Shown in pieces: positions 1 to 8,488 of a DNA stretch of 30,546 nucleotides. A model generated the notes under the pieces. The model did no database searches and was not told where the DNA came from. It worked only from the letters and a program-made list of their open reading frames with translations. Both the position numbers and the translations under genes were made by a program. Source of the stretch: CAYJAD01 sp964371505 (lineage in GTDB: Bacteria; Desulfobacterota; Desulfovibrionia; Desulfovibrionales; Desulfovibrionaceae); assembly GCA_964371505.1 (NCBI GenBank), contig CAYJNG010000011.1:1-30546 (forward strand), in the 5' to 3' direction. Each line of letters begins with the position of its first letter. Within the stretch, counting starts at the first letter, position 1.

Positions 1-341
1 ATAGTAATTGATGATAAGTACTCACTTTTATACATGCTGTAAAGAAAAAGATACGACAGAGGCGAGGGAGATAGGCATACTTCATTTTGTTTTGTCAAAA
101 AAAATTCTTTCCCCTTGCTGTGGAGGTATTGCTTTATAATAAAAGAGCCTACTTCTTTGTCCCTTTTTTCCCATGTGGCGAATAGCCCTAAAAGACTATT
201 TGAGTGTTTGACCATGCAACTAATATGCAGTATTGTGGTAGCGGATTTGTACGTTGTCACTCTTTTTTAATTATTTTAGTTGCATAGCTAGGTTAGGGTG
301 AGGACGATAAGCTTAGCTACGCACAAACCGAAGGAGCGTGT
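1..341. other. Intergenic leader region upstream of frdCAB
   Basis: This stretch carries no convincing gene. It is AT-rich with several T runs. It holds a plausible sigma70 promoter (208-236, listed separately) and a good ribosome binding site, AAGGAG, a few bases before the frdC ATG at 342. A TATAAT hexamer at 135-140 lacks a well-spaced -35 partner. The small open frames here have no ribosome binding site. The upstream neighbour lies outside the window. Confidence 0.6.
208..236 (+). promoter_or_regulatory. Candidate sigma70 promoter for frdCAB
   Basis: TTGACC at 208-213 is followed after 17 bp by TATTGT at 231-236. This is a near-consensus -35 box with optimal spacing and a moderate -10 box, about 105 bp before the frdC start. 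It is read from sequence only, with no mapped transcript. Confidence 0.4.
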
Positions 342-992
342 ATGGACGGGACTGTTTCTGTGGGGTCTTTATCAAAGACTACCTTGTCCGGCCGTATGGA
401 TTTTGCCCAAGCCGCTAGTGGCGTTATTTTGGCACTGTTCACTTTGATGCACCTTATCTTTGTGAGCACAGTACTTTTAAGCCCCAACATTATGGATGGT
501 CTTGGTTGGGTTTTGGAAGAATTGTACCTTGCACAGGTAGGTGGCCCCATCATTTTATTGTTAATGGTTGCGCACTTTGTGCTTGCTGCGCGCAAGATGC
601 CTTTTCAAGTGGGCACTTTGCCGGTGTTTTTCCGCCATGCTAAAACCATGAAGCATTGCGACACATGGCTTTGGCTTGTGCAAGTGGTAACGGCCATTGT
701 GGTGCTTGTGATGGTAAGCATTCACATTTATGTTATTCTTGACAGCTTGCCCATTACTGCTGAAACCTCTGCCCTTCGTGAGCAAAACGGTTGGACTCCT
801 TTTTACTTTATTTTACTTGTATGCGTGGGCATTCACTTAGGCATTGGTCTTTTCCGCGTGGGTGTAAAGTACGGTCTTATTACCGAAGCTAACCGCGCCG
901 TATGGACAAAGCGCACATGGTACCTCATTGGTGCTTATGTGGTTCTTGGCTGTTTAACCATGATTCGCTTCCACTTCATAAGTGTTGCATAG
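342..992 (+). CDS. frdC: Fumarate reductase / succinate dehydrogenase cytochrome b subunit
   Basis: This 216-residue membrane anchor holds the haems and the quinone site of the fumarate reductase complex. It has about five hydrophobic helices. Histidines at residues 37, 78, 128 and 165 fall in the helices with nearly the spacing of the four di-haem ligands of Wolinella succinogenes FrdC (44, 93, 143, 182, recalled). This points to the type B, two-haem, five-helix class used by epsilon- and deltaproteobacteria. AAGGAG precedes the ATG. The flavoprotein gene follows after 12 bp and the iron-sulfur gene after that, the usual C-A-B order. The direction of catalysis (fumarate reduction or succinate oxidation) cannot be read from sequence. 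Confidence 0.93.
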   Translation: MDGTVSVGSLSKTTLSGRMDFAQAASGVILALFTLMHLIFVSTVLLSPNIMDGLGWVLEELYLAQVGGPIILLLMVAHFVLAARKMPFQVGTLPVFFRHAKTMKHCDTWLWLVQVVTAIVVLVMVSIHIYVILDSLPITAETSALREQNGWTPFYFILLVCVGIHLGIGLFRVGVKYGLITEANRAVWTKRTWYLIGAYVVLGCLTMIRFHFISVA

Positions 993-1004
993 CAAGGAGA
1001 GCAC

Positions 1005-2864
1005 ATGCGTACTTTTACAACTGATTTATTGTGCATGGGAGCTGGCCTTGCAGGTGAGCGTGTAGCCGTTGAGGCAGCACAAAATGGCTTCGATGTTATC
1101 TGTCTTTCTGTGGTACCTCCCAAACGTTCGCACTCTTCTGCGGCCATGGGTGGTATGCAAGCAGCCCTTGCCAACTCTGCCATGAGCCAAGGTGACTCCC
1201 CCGACGTTCACTTTACCGATACCGTAAAGGGTTCTGACTGGGGCTGTGACCAAGAAGTGGCACGTCTTTTTGCTAACACTGCTCCCATTGCCATGCGTGA
1301 AATGGCTTGGATGGGTGTGCCTTGGAGCCGTGTGGAACCTGGCGTGCATACGTACTATAAGGGTGGTAAGCCTTTTGAAGCTGAAGAGCTTGAGTCTAAG
1401 CGCGGTCTTATTCACTCCCGCGCTTTTGGTGGTACTGCTAAATGGCGTACTTGCTACACCTCTGACGGTACAGGCCACTCCGTACTCTTTACCTTAGATA
1501 ACCGCTTGCTCCAGCTGGGCGTTGCCATGCACGACCGCATGCAAGCCGAAGCGCTCATTCACGATGGCGACACCTGCACAGGCTGTATTTGCCGCTGTTT
1601 GCGCACCGGTGAGCTTGTTATGTATAGAGCTAAAGTAACTCTTATTGCCACCGGTGGTTATGGTCGTATTTACCCTGCCACCACCAATGCTATCATCTGC
1701 GATGGCGGCGGTCAGATTACAGCTCTTGATACTGGCTGCGTACCCATGGGTAACATGGAAGCCATTCAATTCCACCCCACAGGCACCGTGCCTACAGATA
1801 TTTTAGTAACGGAAGGCTGCCGCGGTGATGGTGGTACGCTTCTTGACGTGGATGAATATCGCTTTATGCCTGATTACGAGCCAGAAAAAGCCGAACTTGC
1901 TTCGCGTGACGTGGTTTCCCGTCGCATGGCTGAGCATATGCGTAAAGGCAAGGGCGTAAAAGGCCCTTACGGCGAGCATTTATGGCTTGATATTCGTCAC
2001 CTTGGCGAAAAGCACATCACCACTAACTTACGTGAAGTGTACGACATTTCCACCATGTTCCTTGGTGTGAACCCCATCCATCAGCTTATTCCTGTGCGTC
2101 CTACGCACCACTACAGCATGGGCGGCGTGCGCGTAAATAAAGACGGCGCAGCCTATGGCCTTAAGGGCCTCTTCTCCGCCGGCGAAGCTGCTTGCTGGGA
2201 TATGCACGGCTTTAACCGCCTTGGTGGTAACTCCTTGGCAGAAACCGTTGTGGCTGGTCGCATTATTGGTAAAAAGGTTGTGGAATACCTCCAAGGCTAT
2301 GAAACTTCCTTCAGCACCGCCGCAGGTGAGTCTGCTGCTAAGCAAGTGGCTGAGCGCATTGATAATATGGTTTATGGCCGTAAGGGTAAGGAAGATTGCT
2401 ACAAACTTCGCGCCGCCTTGCACCAAACCATGATGGATAATGTGGGCATTTTCCGTAATGGAACTGACCTACAAAAAGCTTGTGATGAATTACAAGAACT
2501 CTTAGTGCGTTCCGAAAACATTGCCTTACAAGGTAAAACCGTGGGCTTTAACCCTGAGCTTTCCATGGCATTGCGCATTCGCGGCATGATTAAGCTTGGC
2601 CTTTGCACCGCTTACGGCGCCTTATTACGCACCGAAAGCCGCGGTGGTCACGCCCGTGAAGACTTCCCCGAACGTAACGACAAAGAATGGCTCAACCGCA
2701 CATTGACCCATTGGAAAGAAGGCGACACCTTGCCTACCGTTTCTTATGAAGAAGCCACCCCTTGGTATGAAATTCCTCCGGGTGATCGTGGTTATGGCGG
2801 TGGTAAGATTATTGATGCTGAAATTCCAGCAGAAAAGATTCGCCCTCTAGGCTCTGTAATGTAA
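1005..2864 (+). CDS. frdA: Fumarate reductase / succinate dehydrogenase flavoprotein subunit
   Basis: This 619-residue catalytic subunit interconverts fumarate and succinate with covalently bound FAD. The N-terminus has the dinucleotide-binding motif GAGLAG (residues 12-17). It is followed by SHSSAAMGG, whose His43 is the expected FAD-linked histidine. The substrate-site signature FHPTG and the segment EGCRGDGG are present, as are HHYSMGG and the second FAD-contact block GFNRLGGNSLAE. Length is normal for the family. It lies between frdC and frdB in a tight operon with AAGGAG before the start. The protein faces the cytoplasm in complex with FrdB. No frameshift or missing motif was seen. Confidence 0.96.
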   Translation: MRTFTTDLLCMGAGLAGERVAVEAAQNGFDVICLSVVPPKRSHSSAAMGGMQAALANSAMSQGDSPDVHFTDTVKGSDWGCDQEVARLFANTAPIAMREMAWMGVPWSRVEPGVHTYYKGGKPFEAEELESKRGLIHSRAFGGTAKWRTCYTSDGTGHSVLFTLDNRLLQLGVAMHDRMQAEALIHDGDTCTGCICRCLRTGELVMYRAKVTLIATGGYGRIYPATTNAIICDGGGQITALDTGCVPMGNMEAIQFHPTGTVPTDILVTEGCRGDGGTLLDVDEYRFMPDYEPEKAELASRDVVSRRMAEHMRKGKGVKGPYGEHLWLDIRHLGEKHITTNLREVYDISTMFLGVNPIHQLIPVRPTHHYSMGGVRVNKDGAAYGLKGLFSAGEAACWDMHGFNRLGGNSLAETVVAGRIIGKKVVEYLQGYETSFSTAAGESAAKQVAERIDNMVYGRKGKEDCYKLRAALHQTMMDNVGIFRNGTDLQKACDELQELLVRSENIALQGKTVGFNPELSMALRIRGMIKLGLCTAYGALLRTESRGGHAREDFPERNDKEWLNRTLTHWKEGDTLPTVSYEEATPWYEIPPGDRGYGGGKIIDAEIPAEKIRPLGSVM

Positions 2865-2882
2865 CTGTCGGGAGAAAATATA

Positions 2883-3665
2883 ATGGGACGTAAACTGCAT
2901 TTTGAAATCATGCGCTATAATCCTCTGGATCCACAGAGTGTACCGCATTTACAATCCTTCTATTTAGAAGAGCATCCTAGCATGACGCTTTTTGTGGCAC
3001 TTACCACTTTGCGTGAAACTCAAGACCCTAGCTTGCAATTTGACTTCTGCTGTCGTGCAGGTATTTGCGGCTCTTGCGGTATGGTTATCAATGGACGCCC
3101 AGGCCTTGCTTGCTCTACGCAAACACGCGACTTGCCAGACCATATCGTTTTGCATCCGCTGCCTATATTTAAACTTATTGGCGACTTATCTGTGGATACA
3201 GGTACTTGGTTCCGCAATGTGGGCACCAAGCTTGAAACATGGATTCACAGCCAAAAGCCTTTTGATGAAAACGCTGTGGAAGACCCCATGACCAATGCTT
3301 TGGCCACGCATATCTTTGAGCTGGACCGTTGTATTGAGTGTGGCTGCTGTGTAGCTGCTTGTGGTACAGCGCGCATGCGTGAAGACTTCCTTGGTGCTAC
3401 CAGCATTAACCGTATGGCTCGCTTTTATGTGGACCCACGCGACAACCGCACCGAAGCTGATTTTTATGAGCTTATTGGTAATGACCAAGGTGTATTTGGT
3501 TGTATGGGCCTTTTGGGTTGTCAGGATGTATGCCCCAAGAAGCTTCCTTTACAAGACCAACTTGGTATCATGCGCCGCATGCTTGTAACAGAATCTGTGA
3601 AGGGTATTGTGCCTGAGCCTTTACGCAAACTTATGTCTTGCAAGGGTGATTGCCACCCCAAATAA
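2883..3665 (+). CDS. frdB: Fumarate reductase / succinate dehydrogenase iron-sulfur subunit
   Basis: This 260-residue electron-transfer subunit links FAD in FrdA to the haems in FrdC. The N-terminal half has the plant-ferredoxin-type [2Fe-2S] ligands in CCRAGICGSCG, plus the downstream cysteine in GLAC. The C-terminal half has CIECGCCVAAC and CMGLLGCQDVCPK, which supply the [4Fe-4S] and [3Fe-4S] clusters. It begins 18 bp after frdA behind a GGGAGAA ribosome binding site. A strong terminator follows at 3672, so it closes the frdCAB transcript. Confidence 0.96.
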   Translation: MGRKLHFEIMRYNPLDPQSVPHLQSFYLEEHPSMTLFVALTTLRETQDPSLQFDFCCRAGICGSCGMVINGRPGLACSTQTRDLPDHIVLHPLPIFKLIGDLSVDTGTWFRNVGTKLETWIHSQKPFDENAVEDPMTNALATHIFELDRCIECGCCVAACGTARMREDFLGATSINRMARFYVDPRDNRTEADFYELIGNDQGVFGCMGLLGCQDVCPKKLPLQDQLGIMRRMLVTESVKGIVPEPLRKLMSCKGDCHPK

Positions 3666-3671
3666 ATAACC

Positions 3672-3709
3672 AAATTGCTTGAGACTTCACAGCCTCAAGC
3701 AATTTTTTT
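3672..3709 (+). terminator. Rho-independent terminator of frdCAB
   Basis: A perfect 12-bp stem, AAATTGCTTGAG (3672-3683) with CTCAAGCAATTT (3694-3705), has a 10-nt loop and a T run ending at 3709. It lies just after the frdB stop, so the malic enzyme gene downstream probably has its own promoter. Confidence 0.9.
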
Positions 3710-3798
3710 GTATATCGCACCTCTCTTAAAACTTCGTTGCGGCACTATTTATATTCTTAAGCGCAACTTTGTCGCCTTGAAAGTTTTTTGGGAGGGGG

Positions 3799-3839
3799 TC
3801 TGGGGGAACCCCTTTTCTTCAGAAAAGGGTTCCCCCAGA
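3799..3839. repeat. GC-rich long inverted repeat before the malic enzyme gene
   Basis: The arms at 3799-3818 and 3821-3839 are fully complementary apart from one bulged C, with a 2-nt TC loop. They make a roughly 19-bp cruciform-capable hairpin preceded by GGGAGGGGGTC. The element sits 35 bp before the malic enzyme start, inside its likely 5' UTR. It is not followed by a T run, so it is not a classical terminator. The motif style resembles dispersed intergenic hairpins I recall from Desulfovibrio genomes. No second copy is present in this window. Confidence 0.6.
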
Positions 3840-3873
3840 AAAACTCTTAACTGCCTAATAAAGGAATAGTATC

Positions 3874-5184
3874 ATGGCATTGTACACTAAAGAAGAAGCC
3901 CTTGAGTACCACGCAAAACCACGCCCCGGTAAGGTGGAAGTTCTTCCTACCAAGGCATGCGCCAGCCAAAAAGATTTAACCCTTGCTTACTCCCCAGGCG
4001 TAGCCGAAGCTTGCCTTGCCATCCATGCCGATGAAAAAATGGTGGACGAATACACCGGCCGTGCCAACCTTGTGGCAGTAGTATCCAACGGTACTGCAGT
4101 GCTTGGCCTTGGCAACATTGGCCCCAAGGCTGCTAAGCCAGTTATGGAAGGTAAGGGCATTCTCTTTAAGATGTTTGCTGATATCGACGTATATGATATC
4201 AACCTTGCAGAAAATGACCAAGACAAGCTTTGTGATATTGTTAAAGCCATGGAGCCTACCTTTGGCGGCATTAACCTTGAAGACATCAAAGCCCCTGAGT
4301 GCTTCTACATCGAAGAAAAACTTCGCGCAGAAATGAACATTCCTGTGTTCCACGATGACCAACACGGTACTGCTGTTATCTCTGCTGCTGGCCTTATCAA
4401 TGCTTGCGAAATTACCGGCCGTAAAATGGAAGATTGTAAGGTTGTAGTTTCCGGCGCTGGCGCTGCTGCCATTGCTTCTGCTAACCTTTACGTAGAAATG
4501 GGCATTAAGCGTGAAAACGTATTTATGTTCGACTCTCGTGGTCTTATTCACGCTGGCCGCACAGACCTTAACAAATACAAAGCTGCCTATGCTCAAAAAG
4601 AAGATTGCACCTTAGAAGAAGCTCTCACCGGCGCTGATGTATTCTTAGGTCTTTCTGTAAAGGGTCTTTTAAGCAAAGAAATGGTAAAGAGCATGGCTCC
4701 ACAACCTATTCTTTTTGCTTGCGCCAACCCTGACCCAGAAATTACCTATGCTGACGCGAAAGACGCTGTGCCTGATTGCATCATGGCCACAGGTCGTTCT
4801 GACTATCCTAACCAAATTAACAACGTGTCTGGCTTCCCCTTCTTGTTCCGCGGTGCTTTAGATACTGGCGCTAGCCAAATTAACGAAGCCATGAAGATTG
4901 CTGCTGCTAAATCTTTGGCTGCTCTTGCTAAAGAACCCGTGCCTCAAGAAGTTATTGACGCTTACGGCGGTCAAACCTTCACCTATGGTGTGGATTACGT
5001 TATTCCTAAGCCTCTTGATCCACGTATTCTTGAGTGGGAAACCATTGCTGTGGCACAAGCTGCCATGGACTCTGGCATTGCCACTCGTCCCATCAAGGAC
5101 ATGGATGCTTACCGCAAAAGCCTCGTTGAGCGTGTAAGTAAATGCCGCGCTCGCGCTGACGCTTTGTACAAAAGCTACTTATAG
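3874..5184 (+). CDS. NAD(P)-dependent malic enzyme (short form)
   Basis: This 436-residue cytoplasmic enzyme decarboxylates malate oxidatively to pyruvate and CO2 while reducing NAD(P). Visible landmarks are the N-terminal YSPGVAEACLAI block, the metal- and substrate-binding segment FHDDQHGTAVI, the nucleotide-binding loop VVSGAGAAAIA, and the later block ACANPDPEI. Length fits the short MaeB-like form that lacks the C-terminal phosphotransacetylase-like domain. AAAGGAA precedes the ATG. It follows frdCAB and, past two unrelated minus-strand genes, a DASS carrier, so a role in malate/fumarate use is reasonable. Cofactor preference (NAD or NADP) cannot be decided here. Confidence 0.93.
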   Translation: MALYTKEEALEYHAKPRPGKVEVLPTKACASQKDLTLAYSPGVAEACLAIHADEKMVDEYTGRANLVAVVSNGTAVLGLGNIGPKAAKPVMEGKGILFKMFADIDVYDINLAENDQDKLCDIVKAMEPTFGGINLEDIKAPECFYIEEKLRAEMNIPVFHDDQHGTAVISAAGLINACEITGRKMEDCKVVVSGAGAAAIASANLYVEMGIKRENVFMFDSRGLIHAGRTDLNKYKAAYAQKEDCTLEEALTGADVFLGLSVKGLLSKEMVKSMAPQPILFACANPDPEITYADAKDAVPDCIMATGRSDYPNQINNVSGFPFLFRGALDTGASQINEAMKIAAAKSLAALAKEPVPQEVIDAYGGQTFTYGVDYVIPKPLDPRILEWETIAVAQAAMDSGIATRPIKDMDAYRKSLVERVSKCRARADALYKSYL

Positions 5185-5237
5185 TAGATAGCATTTACGA
5201 CGTAGCATGGAAAATGGCTGCGGCGTAGATATAAAAC

Positions 5238-5275
5238 AAGAGGCCCCCTTTATGCATAAAGAGGGCCTCTTTTTT
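5238..5275 (+). terminator. Terminator after the malic enzyme gene (possibly bidirectional)
   Basis: The outer stem AAGAGGCCC (5238-5246) pairs with GGGCCTCTT (5263-5271). Inside is a perfect inner palindrome CTTTATGCATAAAG (5248-5261), separated by one mismatch. A T run follows on the plus strand. On the minus strand the tail is weaker (TTGTTTT), but the hairpin could also end the convergent minus-strand transcript from 5295. Confidence 0.9.
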
Positions 5276-5294
5276 ATGATAAAGTGTAGCCGTG

Positions 5295-5654
5295 TTACCT
5301 TGCGCAATATTTATACATTCTCTTCATATTAACTCCATAGGCGTCACTAATGACTTCAAATATCCGATCAGACTTCGGTTTGCCTTTTTTAAGGGCTTTT
5401 TTATACATGCTCTCTACTTGCTTGCCTGTGACTTTAGTTGTAAACGCCCCAGCTTTATTGAATAAAGCAGCAATTTTTGCATACATGTTGTTAAGGTTTT
5501 TTGTTTCATTATGGGCAGTCATGCGACTCTGGTCGAACCAGTCATACGAACATGCGGGGTCATTTTTTTGGGCATGGGCCGCAGTTGCCATGAAGAAGGA
5601 TCCGCAAAAAAGGCTACAAAGTAAGCAAAGGGTTAAGGTGTAATTTTTTTTCAT
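5295..5654 (-). CDS. Small exported protein of unknown function, paralogous to its upstream neighbour
   Basis: I do not recognise this 119-residue protein. It starts with a clear Sec signal peptide, with likely cleavage after AHA at residue 28. The mature part (about 90 residues) begins with an ACSYDWF segment, runs through a Lys-rich helical stretch and ends with a Tyr-Lys-Tyr-Cys segment. The two cysteines flank the domain and could form a disulfide in the periplasm. The same pattern (ACxYDxF, then IY, then a VxxxYxxA-like segment, then a terminal YC) is in the N-terminal half of the protein encoded by 5681-6523. GAGGAG lies before the ATG. It follows that gene by 26 bp, so they form a two-gene operon that probably arose by duplication. 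Confidence 0.8.
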   Translation of the reverse strand: MKKNYTLTLCLLCSLFCGSFFMATAAHAQKNDPACSYDWFDQSRMTAHNETKNLNNMYAKIAALFNKAGAFTTKVTGKQVESMYKKALKKGKPKSDRIFEVISDAYGVNMKRMYKYCAR

Positions 5655-5680
5655 AATATTCTCCTCAAGTGGGGTTAGGG

Positions 5681-6523
5681 TTAGCGTGTTCTTACTAATT
5701 CTACTTCACGTAAGTTCATGACAAATTTGTTTTTGTCTTGACTGGTATCTGCAATAAAAAGGTAATGTTTGCCTTTGGGAAGGTTGATTCTGCCAAATTC
5801 AAAACTTCTAAGATAGTCAAGCCCCCAATGGTCACTTGTGATGGGAAGGTCTCTAACTATTTTGGGGGAGTTTTTTATGGTTTTTGTATCCAAAGCCTTG
5901 GGAAAGAAAAGGACTAATTTGCCAGTGGAGGCCAAGGGGCGTCCCTTGTTGTAATTGAAAAACACGGCGTAATTGCCGGCTTTTTCCACCGTGAATTCAA
6001 AAATAATACCGCAATCTGCCGGCCAACTATGCAGCGTGGTGTAGCGGCCTGTGTTTTCCACGCTCACTTCCTCAGCCCAGCGTAAGTCTGCCTCTCTGGG
6101 GGTAAAAATAAGATTGTTGCGCAGTATTTTGCTTTGTTTTGCTTTTTTGCTCTCTCTTTCTAGGTAGTCGCAGTAGGCAGTAAGCTTGTTTTTGTTCCAG
6201 CCTTGCGTAACGGTAATGTTTTCTGCCATGCTCACCGGTGCCACTTTAGGATGTTTTTTAGCCGCCGCATAAAGCCGCTTTACTTCGCTGGCAGAATATT
6301 TTTTGGGAGTAACTTTTGCTTTGTAGAGCAATTCGCCCAGTTGTCCATAAATAATGGCAGGGGTAAGGTCACTGTTTTCTGCGGCGCCAGCTTCGTGCAT
6401 GCCAATGGTAAAGCCGTCATAGCCGCAAGCGTCTAACAAAAAGGCCGCCTTAGCAGTGCTAGGTGCCGCGAAGGACGTGACTATGACGGTGAAAGCCAGT
6501 AGTAAGAGATAGGTTTTTTTCAT
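5681..6523 (-). CDS. Exported two-domain protein with a beta-sandwich-like C-terminus
   Basis: This 280-residue protein has a Sec signal peptide (about residues 1-26, ending AKA). The first mature domain starts ACGYDGF and ends with AYC near residue 120. It matches the whole mature 119-residue protein encoded next door. The C-terminal 140 residues are rich in alternating hydrophobic/aromatic strands, with an ADLRWAEE segment, FEFTVEKAGNYAVFF and LPKGKHYLFIADT. This is typical of a galactose-binding-like or carbohydrate-binding jelly-roll fold, though no catalytic motif is visible. Location should be periplasmic or extracellular. GAGGAG precedes the ATG, very like its partner's ribosome binding site. 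The exact ligand is unknown. Confidence 0.8.
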   Translation of the reverse strand: MKKTYLLLLAFTVIVTSFAAPSTAKAAFLLDACGYDGFTIGMHEAGAAENSDLTPAIIYGQLGELLYKAKVTPKKYSASEVKRLYAAAKKHPKVAPVSMAENITVTQGWNKNKLTAYCDYLERESKKAKQSKILRNNLIFTPREADLRWAEEVSVENTGRYTTLHSWPADCGIIFEFTVEKAGNYAVFFNYNKGRPLASTGKLVLFFPKALDTKTIKNSPKIVRDLPITSDHWGLDYLRSFEFGRINLPKGKHYLFIADTSQDKNKFVMNLREVELVRTR

Positions 6524-7043
6524 AGATTCTCCTCATTTCTCGTAAAAACATAATGCAAGCGTCGTGCTTAATGCGCTTACATATATTTTAGTAACGTTGC
6601 GCGTGTAAAGCATGCCAGCGAGCCAGCGAGGAGGATTACCCATGACATAATCTAAGTGCGAGAGACTATGCGCGGAAAAGCGAGGCGGGGTATTATGGCT
6701 AGCGCTTCAACGAGAAGTGCCATCTGCGCCATGCGCTTTTAATAGCAGATTATAAAAAAAATGACCAGTGCTTCATTTGAGAAGAAAATACAGATATTTT
6801 TTTAAGTAAAATCGCTCAGCAATGGGGGGAAATATATTCTAATATGTAAAAAGGATGAAAATTTTTAAAAACATTGCTTTGAAGGCGATGAAAAATGTTA
6901 ATTATTTTAGGTTGATTGTTAATAAAATATATACATAGTAAATGACTTGTGTTTCTGTTTTGCAAAGCGTTGCTATTTTCCCCATATAATGTATAAAAAA
7001 TAGGTAGATGTAAAAAACTATAAAATGTTTTGGAGGAATGCTT
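6524..7043. other. Long intergenic region between divergent genes
   Basis: No supported gene lies here. It separates the minus-strand exported-protein operon from the plus-strand DASS transporter and must hold both promoters. The part near 6590-6740 is GC-richer and has a direct tandem GCCAGCGA (6614-6621, 6622-6629). The part from about 6760 to 7040 is strongly AT-rich. A TATAAT at 6985-6990 with TTGCAA at 6960-6965 (19-bp spacing) is a weak promoter candidate for the transporter. Confidence 0.5.
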
Positions 7044-8426
7044 ATGCCTTTAATGCTTAAGAGTGTGATGTGTTTCCTAGGAATGTTTATGGGGGCGTGC
7101 TTTGCCCTGACACCTGATTTAGCTTTTGCAGCGCCCGCGGCAGAGGCTAGCGCAGATATGACCATGGCCTATGTTACCCTTGGTATTTTGGCGGTGGCAG
7201 CTATTTTATTTTTTACAGAAGCCTTGCCCTTGCCTGTAACAGCCATGTTGGTGCCTTGTGCTTTAAGTCTTTTGGGTATTCTCTCAGCTAAGGATGCTTT
7301 TTCGCACTTTGGTAACTCCAGCGTGGTGCTATTTATGGCCATGTTTATTCTTGGTGAAGGCACTTTTGCCACCGGATTTGCCACTCGTGTGGCAGAAACC
7401 ACCGTGCACTTGTCTAAGGGCAGCGAAAAACGCTTGCTTGTGTACTCCATTATTACCATTGGGGTTCTTTCCGGTTTTTTGAGTAATACAGGAACCACCG
7501 CTGTGGCTCTTCCCATGATTTTAGCCATGTGTGCGGCAGCCTCCATTAACCCCAGTAAATTACTTATGCCCATTGCTTTTGCTTCTTCCCTTGGTGGTAC
7601 CGCCACCCTTGTGGGGACGCCGCCCAATTTGCTCATCAATTCCACTCTCGAAAATATGGGGGCAGAAGTGGGCGTGGTGCCTTTTGGCTTTTTTGAGTTT
7701 GCGCTCATAGGCGTGCCCATGCTGCTTATGGGGATTTTGTTTTATAGTTTTGGAGGCAGTAAATTATTGCCGGATCGTGAGCCAGAAATGCTGAACATGG
7801 ATGAAGTGAAGCTTAAGCAGCCTCGCAAATTACGCGTGGAAAAGATGCCCGTAGCCATAGGGATTTTTGTCCTCGTTATCATAGCCATGGCCACAAAAAA
7901 AGTTCCTTTAGTGCCTGCGGCCATGCTGGGTGCCATGCTCATGATTATGACGCGCTGTATTACCATGAAAGAAGCCTTTAACTCCATTGACTGGACCACC
8001 ATTTTCCTTTTTGCTGGGATGATTTCCATGAGTCAGGCCATGCAGAAAACGGGTGCAGCGGCGTTTATTGCCAATAATGTAGTAACGCTGGTTTCAGACC
8101 CCTATGCCATTTTGGCCGTTACCTGTGCGCTAACCATGATTATTACGAACTTTATGTCTAATACGGCCACAGCAGCCCTTATGGCGCCGCTTGCCATTCC
8201 CATTGCTTTGCAAAGTGGCGTTTCGCCTTTACCTGTGGCCATGGGTATTGCCATTTCCGCTTCGGCTTGTTTTTTAACGCCCATAGCTACGCCACCAAAC
8301 ACCTTGGTGTTTGGCCCTGGTAACTACACTTTTATGGATTATGTAAAAGCAGGTTGGCCTTTACAGCTGGGCAGTTTTATTATGTGTATGGTTTTAATTC
8401 CACTTATTTGGCCTTTTAATCCTTAA
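7044..8426 (+). CDS. SLC13/DASS-family anion (C4-dicarboxylate or sulfate) transporter
   Basis: This is a cytoplasmic-membrane carrier of the divalent anion:sodium symporter family. The ATG at 7044 is preferred because GGAGG at 7032-7036 is 7 nt from it but only 1 nt from the ATG at 7038, giving about 460 residues. The two inverted-repeat signature pairs are clear: SNTGTTA with GTPPNLL in the first half, and SNTATAA with TPPNTL in the second. Those SNT loops bind sodium and carboxylate in the known structures. An extra hydrophobic N-terminal segment ending near AFAAPA resembles a signal sequence. Being near fumarate reductase and malic enzyme favours succinate, fumarate or malate as substrate, but sulfate or tartrate cannot be excluded. 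Confidence 0.88.
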   Translation: MPLMLKSVMCFLGMFMGACFALTPDLAFAAPAAEASADMTMAYVTLGILAVAAILFFTEALPLPVTAMLVPCALSLLGILSAKDAFSHFGNSSVVLFMAMFILGEGTFATGFATRVAETTVHLSKGSEKRLLVYSIITIGVLSGFLSNTGTTAVALPMILAMCAAASINPSKLLMPIAFASSLGGTATLVGTPPNLLINSTLENMGAEVGVVPFGFFEFALIGVPMLLMGILFYSFGGSKLLPDREPEMLNMDEVKLKQPRKLRVEKMPVAIGIFVLVIIAMATKKVPLVPAAMLGAMLMIMTRCITMKEAFNSIDWTTIFLFAGMISMSQAMQKTGAAAFIANNVVTLVSDPYAILAVTCALTMIITNFMSNTATAALMAPLAIPIALQSGVSPLPVAMGIAISASACFLTPIATPPNTLVFGPGNYTFMDYVKAGWPLQLGSFIMCMVLIPLIWPFNP

Positions 8427-8437
8427 GGCGTGTTCTG

Positions 8438-8463
8438 TCTGAGCCCTGTTTACAGGGCTCAGA
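8438..8463 (+). terminator. Hairpin after the DASS transporter gene
   Basis: TCTGAGCCCTGT (8438-8449) pairs perfectly with ACAGGGCTCAGA (8452-8463). No T run follows, so by itself it may protect the mRNA 3' end or pause polymerase ahead of the true terminator at 8489. Confidence 0.6.
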
Positions 8464-8488
8464 TAGGCCCATGGCGAGCAAGTGCCAA

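Noticed and set aside
115..140. TTGCTG and TATAAT as an alternative frd promoter
   Set aside because: The spacing is only 14 bp, and the sigma54 GG-N10-GC pattern is also not met.
3675..3869. 64-codon open frame between frdB and the malic enzyme gene
   Set aside because: It reads straight through the frdB terminator and the long inverted repeat, so it is chance.
6533..6643. 36-residue minus-strand frame directly upstream of the 280-residue exported protein
   Set aside because: The stop overlaps the next ribosome binding site as a leader might, but there is no ribosome binding site and no codon bias or hairpin to support it.
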